From Amoebophrya sp. AT5.2 (lineage: Eukaryota; Sar; Dinophyceae; Syndiniales; Amoebophryaceae): a DNA stretch of 14,102 nucleotides. Within the stretch, counting starts at the first letter, position 1, and the number at the start of each line of letters is the position of its first letter. Of this stretch, positions 1-6,736 are shown in pieces. Where the stretch lies: positions 1 through 14,102 of the forward strand of contig RXOD01005433.1 of the NCBI GenBank assembly GCA_005223375.1, given 5' to 3'. The notes under the pieces are model-generated. The model was given only the letters and a program-made list of their open reading frames with translations, was not told the DNA's origin and searched no databases. The position numbers were made by a program, and so were the translations under genes.

Positions 1-91
1 GGGGATGGGCTTCAGAACGTCGCAGCGGCGAAGGCGGGGAACATGTACTTCAAGTAGTTCCAAGTGAAGTAGAATAAATGGCCATATCTCC

Positions 92-1358
92 ATGAAATAC
101 ACTTCCCTTCCCGTGTACAACGTGCTCAAGCGCATGTCTCCGATCGCTGCTCTGTTTCTTGACTATTTTTTTCGGAAAAAAACTTACCCTCTGGTCGCGA
201 AGCTGGGGATGGTGTGCGTCTTCCTAGGCGCGATCGTTACCGGTTCGGGGGACCTCGAGTTATGGAGAGACCAGATGGTAATTGGGTAAGTGGTAAGTGA
301 TTTTTTGGGGGGACTTTTCGGGGTTCCCGTTGGTGGTGAGGTCTGCATCAGGAGAAAAGGCGGCTTTCCTCGGTCGGCAGCTGGCCTGCCACCCCTCCAC
401 CGCCCTGGAGCTAAAAATAAGTCGCCACCCTACCAGGCGCCTGCTTTTGGCCTGCTTTCGGGCTCTATCCCTAGTACAAGTAGCGCCATAACTACCATTC
501 TTGCCCCTGGGTTTTCATGGCCTTCCTTCCCCTCCCACTGGGTTTCTTCCCTGCCCCCCCTACTCCATACAATGGGGCATCTCTGAAACCGCCCGGCGCC
601 TTAACGCACTCGCCACCTAAGGGAATTCGCCACCCAAGGAAAGACCCAGCACCTCTCACTTACCATTTGGTCTCGCCATACGAGTTTGAGGCCCTCGGGT
701 ACATCTGCGCCCTCTGCGCGGTGATGGGCCAGAGCAGCTACCTGGTGCTGTGCGCGCGCGCGCTGGACAACCTGCCGGGCCTCTCGCACGTGGACGTTTT
801 GTTCTACACGGGGTTCTACAACCAGTTCTTGTTTTTCCCCTTGGCGGTGATGGAGGGGCCGGAGATCCAAAATTTTTGGACCAACACACAGATCGCACCG
901 GTCTACCTGCTGGCCGTGTTCGCGCTCTACGTGTTCCAGGTACTACCATGATGCACTATCATGATGGTAGATAGAAGTTGATGAGCTTCATCATAGCTAG
1001 GCAGCACCGGGACCACCAGCAGCCTCCTCGGTTAATAAAAATAATGTGCACAATATGGCCGCTATTCCAACAAGCCGATCGTATCGTTCTACAATCAAAG
1101 AATTATATTTCAATCGATCGGACATTCATCGGGCAGGGCACTCTTCTGAACTACGTGACGTTTTGGTGCACGTCGGTGACATCGCCGGTGACAACTGGGG
1201 TTTGCGGGAACATAAAGGCGCTGCTAACGAGCTTGGTCGGGGTGGTGCTGTTCTCCGCGCGGCTTTCCCCGCTCGGCTGGACGGGGTTCGCGCTCAACTC
1301 CTGCGGCGGATTCGTCTACTCGCTCGCAACGGCAAGGGAAAAAATGAAAAAGAAATGA
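92..1358 (+). CDS. Nucleotide-sugar transporter (SLC35 / drug-metabolite transporter family), 5' end outside window
   Basis: Membrane antiporter that carries a nucleotide sugar into the Golgi or ER lumen; the sugar cannot be told from sequence. Three exons are supported: to about 260, 686-939 and 1137-1358, giving 214 residues from the Met at 92. Joining across the introns keeps the frame and reads GDLE-FEALGYIC and VFQ-GTLLNY. Family signatures are visible in order: SLPVYNVLKRMSP and a following VFLGAIV helix, a YLVLCARALDNLP segment with LFYTGFYNQ, then LLNYVTFWCTSVTSPVTT, GNIKALL and FVYSLATAREK at the C-terminus. Family members run to about 320-350 residues, so roughly 100 N-terminal residues are missing and the Met at 92 is probably internal. 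Positions 1-54 also read open (LQNVAAAKAGNMYFK) and may be the preceding exon. The tail KMKKK fits a KxKxx ER/Golgi retrieval signal, which is inference. Coding may instead continue to 1499. Confidence 0.85.
261..685 (+). mobile_element. Introner-like element forming intron 1 of the sugar transporter (terminal inverted repeats plus target duplication)
   Basis: The left end (261-281, beginning TATGGAGAGACCAGATGG) and right end (660-680, ending TTTGGTCTCGCCATA) are inverted copies over 21 bases with two mismatches. The element is flanked by the 5-base direct repeat CGAGT at 256-260 and 681-685. Removing the element plus one repeat copy restores the transporter frame exactly (CTC GAG TTT GAG). 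Within the 5-base ambiguity the borders cannot be GT and AG at once: they are either TT..AG or GT..GA, so splicing is non-canonical. The 380-base interior carries no convincing gene. A second, shorter inverted match lies just inside: TGGTAAGTG at 291-299 against CACTTACCA at 657-665. Known introner elements behave this way; assignment to a particular family is inference. Confidence 0.8.
940..1136 (+). other. Intron 2 of the sugar transporter (GT-AG)
   Basis: The donor is CCAG|GTACTACC and the acceptor is GGGCAG|GGCACT. The join is in phase 0 and reads VFQ-GTLLNY, as the family requires. A short direct repeat, CAGG, straddles both junctions (937-940 and 1134-1137). The first 60 bases can fold: CTACCATGAT at 943-952 is nearly complementary to ATGATGGTAG at 961-970, and a second stem TGATGA/TCATCA follows around 978-992. 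There are no 20-base terminal inverted repeats as in intron 1. Confidence 0.75.
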
Positions 1359-1499
1359 CGAATTTTATGATGTTTCAAGCTCTCGACAGACGAAGACAAC
1401 GACGATGTCCTGGTATTAAAGAAAGCGAGCGCATCAGCTTTCCTGTACCAGACGAGGATGGGGATCGTCGCAGCCGAGTCATACCGTTTCTGCCTTTAA
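1359..1499 (+). other. Possible C-terminal extension of the sugar transporter
   Basis: After the TGA at 1356-1358 the same frame meets one more TGA (1368-1370). It then reads open to a TAA at 1497-1499 with a protein-like acidic stretch: KLSTDEDNDDVLVLKKASAS, then AFLYQTRMGIVAAESYRFCL. A very short in-frame intron (for example 1353-1379, bounded by AAG repeats) would link it to the transporter, as would readthrough. Neither can be proven from sequence. The simpler reading is that translation stops at 1358 and this is 3' UTR. Confidence 0.3.
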
Positions 1500-1981
1500 T
1501 GTGTCTTCCTGTTGCAAGCTAGTTGCTTCGGGTTATTGATCGCCGCGCGCCCTCTTCCAATGTCTCGCCAACGTCACACATCTTTGCACGTCGCAAATTC
1601 ACTACATACATTGGCAACATCGATGTGAAGATGTCGGTGAGCAACACTTTCTGTGGGATTTTGGATCTGTATCTGATCGTAGCCAAGTTGTCTGTCGATG
1701 CTGATCCCTTTTTGCTGATCCTGCTCGTGATGGAATTTTTGTGTCTGCACAGAAGATCAAGATTTTGATCCTAGGATTGGTCGCAGAAGTAAGTATGAAT
1801 CCAATCGCTGAAGCTCTGCAGCTCTGAAGATCCGACTCTTGTCGTCTTTTTCATTCTGTCGCAGCATCTCGTTCTTTCACTACCGATATAACCTCTCTGG
1901 TGCACTGTATTCAGGAACAGGACGGCCGTGCGGTTGGATCGGATAGAATAAAGTAGGAAGTACTTGTAACACCACTAAAGA
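1500..1981. other. Intergenic region between transporter and Pus7 genes
   Basis: No supported gene. Short open stretches begin at non-ATG codons and have no recognisable content. It presumably holds the transporter 3' UTR and the Pus7 promoter; no clear TATA-like box or other regulatory motif was recognised. Confidence 0.4.
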
Positions 1982-4900
1982 ATGCTCCTCGACGCTTCCT
2001 GTCCGCGTCCGGCTTTCGACGAGGCCGATGTGGGCATTGCCGCCTTTTGTCGCGAAGCACAAGCACAAGCAGGTGGTGAAACTACAACTAGTACGGAAAA
2101 TAAATCCCAAGGAAACTGCCAGCATGAGATTGGTGGCGTTTTGAAAACGGTTCCGGAGGACTTTGAGGTGATTGAGCGGCCGCTTCCAATTACAACTACG
2201 TCGACCACTTTTGATTCAAGCAGTTCAACAATCGTCCGTCTCTGGCTGCGCAAGCGCGGCATCGATTCCCTGGAGGCGGTCGCGCGAATCGCGACGCTAT
2301 TGGGATTGGCAGCGAAGAAAATTGGGATCGCGGGAATCAAAGACAGCAAGGCAGTGACGCAGCAGGCCATCACGGTCACGCTGTTAAGGGTTGAATAAAT
2401 TCAGGTTTAGGTCCAGGCCTAGGCTTGCCGTTTCTGGGCCACAAGAGCGCCACTCGTGCGAGATTGCCCTCGGTGCATGGGGAGGAGGTCTAGGATCGGC
2501 AGTAGGATCATTAGACTCCAACCGTTATCGGCCCCCATCGGGCCCATCGGAGAAGGCTGCGCTGTTCAATCAATCCGTGATCGGTGTTGGCCCCTATCGC
2601 CGAGCAAATTGCAGCCATAGGAAGGTGCCAGCGACCCTTCTCAGTCGGGTATCGTTGCGTGATGACCATCACTGACCGGAAGGGGACAGCTTTGCTAAGG
2701 GCTAAGCCTAAACTTGAGGCACGACCTGGATTTTTTCAACCTCTAACGCTGGAGGAAGCGGATCGCGCGGCGCTATTGCGTGAAAGCTCGTGCTGGGAGA
2801 CGTCGACGGCGGAGTGGTGCGAGGAGGGACATGCTCAGCGGCAAAAGAAAGGGAACACGAGCACGAAGTTGACTCAGCTAGAACTTTTGGCATTAAAAGA
2901 AAGGCTGGTGAAAGCGGGTGTCTACCACGACTTGGAAGATGGAGACGATGAAGAAAGTCCTACTCATGCCGACCAGCGGGTGCACGACGGGTCTGCTGTT
3001 CCACGACGGGCACTAGAAGAGGTAGACGTGGAGCAGCAGATGAACTACGACACCTCCATACTAGACTCCACTCGAGGCGACTCCGCTCGCTTGTATTTCG
3101 ATCGCTGCGGCGCTGCCGGGTTTTCGGTGTCAAACCTGGAAATCGCGCCGGCTCCTCTATTCCCCGGGAATCTGCAGGGCAACTTTTTTCGGCTGCGCAT
3201 AAGGGGGTGCCGGTTTTCGTCATCACCAGCCTTGGAACAAGCATTTGCGAGCTTGCAGAACAAAGGTTTTGTGAACTACATCGGCCTCCAGCGATTCGGC
3301 AAGGGCGGCGTGCGATCTGATTCCGTCGGCTTCTTATACCTAAAACGAGACTACGTCGCCTGCTTCGAAGCGCTGCTGTACGGATGCTACAACAACTCCT
3401 CGGGTAGCAGGGGTCGTCCGGCGGCCGACATCAGTCTGGGGGCGAGGACCTGCGATGCGACCAGTTCTTGCAGCAGGCCGAAGCCGCCCTGGCTGTCTCG
3501 GTTTTCTCGCACGGGCTGCGCGCAGACCGCTCTCCGCGAGCTCGGCGCCACGACCGACGGACATCTGTGGCTGGAGCGCCGGCTCCTGCTCGCCTTCGCA
3601 AAGTGCCCCCCTAAAAGTAGAACATCAAGCAGCAGGAGCTACGAGGAAAAGTGCCGGTACGCGTTTCTGTCGCTGCCGCGGTGCATCCGGGTGCTGTACG
3701 TGCACGGGTATTTGGATAGGTTGTGGAACCTGGCCGCGAGCGAGCGCATCAGAAAGTACGGCGCCGAGGAAGCAGTGGTGGGGGACTGCGTGCAAGTTCG
3801 GCCGAGTACGAAGAGGGCCGCGGTGGACCGTCTTGAAGACGAGGCTTTGGAAGTAGAGCCTTTATTGTCCTCTGAGGAGGGTGCGAAGAACGGTCGGACA
3901 TCAAGTTCTTCAAGTCAGCTGTTGTTGAAAAGACGAAGGATAGAGGATATCCCCGAGCAACCCTCCTTCACTGCCTCCGACGACGGCCACAACTCCAACC
4001 ACCCCGCTCCGGGCGCCACCAGCTCCTTGAAAAAATCCGATTCGAACCAGTCTGAGGAGAAGCAGACCTTTGTGAAGATCATCAGAACCCCTGCCGAGGC
4101 GGAAAAGTTCTCGATATTCGACGTGGTCCTTCCTCGAATCGGCGATGGGCATCTGAATGGGGATCTGGCGATGCCGGAAAACGGGGTGGGACAGATGATG
4201 CGCGATTATCTGAGGTACGACGGGCTGCTTGGGGACGACGCTTACGCTACAACGGGTGGTTGGGAGCCGACGTTACCTGGTGCTGGTTGGGATGATGAAT
4301 GGGACGAGGTCGCAGCGGCCGTGGAAGATCACCACCAGCATCAAGAAGAGGCGGCCAGTACGTCGACCACGTCGCGTTCTTCCCTCGCCTCCACCGACAA
4401 CGAGAACGGAGCGACTTCGTCGCCATCGCCCAGTACAGGGGGTGCTGCCAGCAGTCCAAGTCCAACCGCAACGCCCGTCGAAGAGGACGGGCACGAGGAG
4501 CATGATATTGATGTAGAAATCGACGAAGACGCGGGAGATGCTCGTCTACTTCCCGAGGAGGGCAACTCGTCCGACTACGACTGGCAAAAATCGGGCGGAT
4601 CTACTTTCGGTGTGGAAATGCGGTTGGACCCCGCGCATCCGGATTTACCGTGCGTGAAATTCTGGCGCATTCCTGGCACGTATCGGAACCTGCTGTCGAG
4701 ACCGCGAAACCTAAAGTGGAGGGTACTGGGGAAAACGGATGCAGAAGCGGATGGAGAACTATCCGCAACAGCTTTCATTGCAGATGGCGAAATCAAAGAA
4801 ATCACGCAGATGACGAATTATGCTCGGGGGACGCCGGCTGGAAAAGTAGGTGGAAGCAAAGGCAATAACGCGAGTGTTGAAAATGAGACCTCTACAAAGC

Positions 4901-5037
4901 ACGACCTAGTAGACATTGAGACCAGTTTTGAGCTGGGTCCAGGACAATACGCGACAATCGCTATGCGCGAACTACTCGCGGAGCGAAAACCACAACCAAC
5001 GCGACACAGAATCTTCTCAGACAGCGACGAAGAGTGA
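1982..5037 (+). CDS. PUS7: tRNA/RNA pseudouridine synthase, Pus7/TruD family
   Basis: Converts uridine to pseudouridine in tRNA and other RNAs, in nucleus or cytoplasm. Two exons (1982-2394 and 2718-5037, or the GT-AG alternative given under the intron) encode about 910 residues. The start fits the family: DEADVGIAAF at about 13-22 and VLKTVPEDFEVIE at 53-65. The catalytic motif is GIAGIKDSKAVTQQAIT with Asp121 as nucleophile. Further family blocks follow: NLQGNFFRLRIRG (about 289-301), GFVNYIGLQRFG (321-332), LPRCIRVLYVHGYLDRLWN (about 457-475), DVVLPRIGDG (606-615), PGTYRNLLSRP (about 790) and LGPGQYATIAMRELL (877-891). The protein is much longer than usual because of inserts: about 150 residues after the catalytic motif, and Ser/Glu/Asp-rich low-complexity stretches near 485-585 and 650-765. 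The usual HAYQSxLWN block reads HGYLDRLWN. The stop TGA is followed at once by TAG. Confidence 0.93.
2390..2717 (+). other. Intron of the Pus7 gene, with degenerate inverted ends
   Basis: The first exon frame hits TAA at 2396-2398, and the second exon is in another frame, so an intron is required. Two borders keep the frame. One is 2395-2717 (slidable by 4 bases because TTGA occurs at 2391-2394 and 2714-2717), giving LLRV-EARPGFF with non-canonical borders. The other is GT-AG at 2390-2706, giving LLR-PKLEARPG. Near the ends lies an imperfect inverted repeat, 2402-2423 against 2695-2716, 15 of 22 bases, best at CAGGTTTAGG versus CCTAAACTTG. It resembles a decayed version of the transporter introner arrangement. 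Transcript reads would settle the border. Confidence 0.7.
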
Positions 5038-5048
5038 TAGATTGATGT

Positions 5049-5195
5049 AATGCGGGATATGATCGCTGCAAATGCTTACTTTGAGTCTATTAAGTGATTA
5101 CCTAACGACGAGCAAAGTCTGGCGTGATGGCTATGGCTTTTCAAAAAGTTCAGGTTGGGTGGATGCAATGTTCTTTAGACAGTGTGACTGTGGTC
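5049..5195 (+). repeat. Dispersed repeat, copy 1 (partner at 10408)
   Basis: It begins 11 bases after the Pus7 stop. The first 33 bases match 10408 onward with only a few differences (shared core GATCGCTGCAAA and GCTTACTT). Further shared blocks follow in the same order: AAGTGATTACCT, GGTTGG and CAATGTTCT..AGACAGT. The copies differ by several insertions and deletions. This copy's potential reading frame (MRDMIAANAYFESIK) stops after 15 codons. Confidence 0.7.
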
Positions 5196-5352
5196 TGTAT
5201 GTTTCATGTTGATGCGGAGGTGCTTCAAGTAAGAACTGCCGTGCCTGTAATACGACTCGCAAATCGGTAGTGGGCTCTTTCGCATGCGTATGGGTACACC
5301 CGGTAATCTGGCTCGCATTTCAAGGACAACAGATAAGCAAGCGCGAGCAGAT

Positions 5353-5490
5353 CGGTTCTTGCCCTTGCCGTTCTTGATGCTAGTTGTTGAGAAGTATCAT
5401 CGTGCCAGCTGCGTGGTCGGTTCTTGCCGTTCTTGGAGGTGCTGCTGTTGAATATCGTCGTGCCAGCTGCGTGGTCGGTTCTTGATCTTG
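5353..5490 (+). repeat. Tandem repeat, about 58-65 base unit, 2.2 copies
   Basis: Units start at CGGTTCTTG at 5353, 5418 and 5476. A 27-base stretch is identical at 5400-5426 and 5458-5484 (begins TCGTGCCAGCTGCGTGG). The first two units also share CCGTTCTTG and a GTTGA motif. No coding function is apparent; it lies in the Pus7 downstream region. Confidence 0.75.
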
Positions 5491-5549
5491 GCAGGCACTA
5501 GTCGTTGTGCTGTCCCGATCCCGTTTGTCGGTCACCGGTTTGAACATGG

Positions 5550-5747
5550 ATGAAAGAAGAACTGCTGGCGCGTGCCCCGTCTTCGGACCGGTCGAGAAAG
5601 AGGATTATAGTTTTTCTTTCTGTTGTTGTTGTAGTCGCCTCTGTCAGGAGTTCTGGTGGAGTGCTGGCGCATCGCGTTTTGCGCTTTCAGCCCACCTTTC
5701 TTCACCCCGCTGATCATCGTTATCGCTTTTTTATCCACCGAGACTAA
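5550..5747 (+). CDS. Small hypothetical ORF with a hydrophobic N-terminal segment
   Basis: An ATG-started frame of 65 codons. A basic stretch (SRKR at about 15-18) precedes the hydrophobic run IIVFLSVVVVVASV (19-32), like a signal peptide or membrane anchor. The rest (HRVLRFQPTFLHPADHRYRFF) matches nothing recognised. Part of the hydrophobic run comes from a GTT microsatellite, which weakens the case. It could be a first exon, since GTAAGA follows at about 5752, but no downstream exon was found. Minus-strand frames are open here too. Confidence 0.2.
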   Translation: MKEELLARAPSSDRSRKRIIVFLSVVVVVASVRSSGGVLAHRVLRFQPTFLHPADHRYRFFIHRD

Positions 5748-5944
5748 GTTAGTAAGAACTTTTTTTCGCCGAAATTATTTACCCGACTTCATCCATTAAT
5801 TTGCATAGATATTTTCATTTCATTGTCTGCATAAAGATTCCGCTTTGCTATCATACATGCACGTGAACATCACTGACTTTCCGAATAAGTATACGTGCCA
5901 AGCGCTGACGCAAAGAATTTTCTGAGACTCTGCAAGACGTTCGG

Positions 5945-5984
5945 ACTCACACTCACTATCACTCTCACTCTCACTATCTCTATC
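5945..5984. repeat. CTCACT/CTAT microsatellite
   Basis: A pyrimidine-rich imperfect short tandem repeat of CTCACT, CTCTCA and CTATC units. It lies in the region downstream of the minus-strand gene. No coding meaning is seen. Confidence 0.8.
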
Positions 5985-6100
5985 AAATCTAGCTGGTATC
6001 TCATCTCGGTAGCCAGAAGAACAAGAAAATGCACAGCTACAGCAAAGTCGTTTTCGCGGTTTCCTCGAACAGCTGGAGCTGTCACGCGGAGAGGAAGTTC

Positions 6101-6628
6101 CTAGCCCCCCGAGAACATCGCGATCGGATCGAACTTGATGCGGATGCCGTGATCATTCCGGGATCGGAGCTGGCTGGAGGTCGTCCCGCGGGTCTGCTGG
6201 AGTCTGCCCGATTCGACGAGATGAAGGGCGCGACCGCAGCTTCTGGCTTTCTGGACGCAGCCAGTTCGGAAGGAGGCCCAGGCCTCATGGAAGGGGATGG
6301 CGGAGTAGACAAACGCTTGGCCGTCAATCACGAGGTCGACGCCGGCGTATGGCGAACCCAACTGGTAAAAACTGTCCCAAGTGCAAATGGCAAGCACGAA
6401 CAGTAAAAGAAAGAATATCAGTTTCAGTAGACGAGATGTTGACTTTAGAATTTCCGGGCCAAATTTTTTCTGGTGGGGGGCAACACTTCTGAAAGGAAGA
6501 GCTTCTAGGTTGTTTAGGGTATTTGATTATTGTGGCACGTTGGACGCGACAGCTTCTGATGTTGAACCGTAGTACTTATGGCCTCTTCTACAACATGAAC
6601 ATGATAAAGTAAATAAAGGCCAATCCAT
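6101..6628 (-). CDS. Hypothetical single-pass membrane protein, two exons
   Basis: Exon 1 runs 6628 to 6576 (ATG at 6628-6626) and exon 2 runs 6488 to 6101. The canonical intron between them (6575-6489, 87 bases) has donor AA|GTACTAC and acceptor TTCCTTTCAG|A, and the phase matches (CAT AA + A AGT GTT). The product is 146 residues. It has a cysteine-rich basic start (MDWPLFTLSCSCCRRGHK), a hydrophobic helix at about 41-55 (LIFFLLLFVLAICTW), then DSFYQLGSPYAGVDLVIDG and a C-terminus GIRIKFDPIAMFSGG. Codons on this strand mostly end in C or G, unlike the 125-codon plus-strand frame that overlaps it. The family is not recognised. The start lies about 110 bases from the modelled lipase start in divergent orientation, so the two may share a promoter region. 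Confidence 0.55.
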
Positions 6629-6736
6629 CCTTCCGAGTGGCTCTCCTCTTCTCCCAACGCCGTGCGACGACCTCCACCCTGTGGTGAATGGGGTCGCTCG
6701 AACGCCGCCGCCGCCCGTCATAGTGAGATATCTCTG

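Noticed and set aside
54..72. A 19-base GT-AG intron joining positions 1-53 to 73 onward
   Set aside because: The phase fits and the frame would read open, but such a short intron is known only in exceptional genomes. Positions 1-91 are too short to judge.
1046..1522. 158-codon ORF over transporter exon 3
   Set aside because: It is a shadow of the conserved transporter frame (LLNYVTFWCTSVTSPVTT), which runs in another frame.
6029..6406. Plus-strand 125-codon ORF
   Set aside because: It overlaps the minus-strand two-exon gene. The minus strand has better codon use, a membrane helix and a phase-matched canonical intron.
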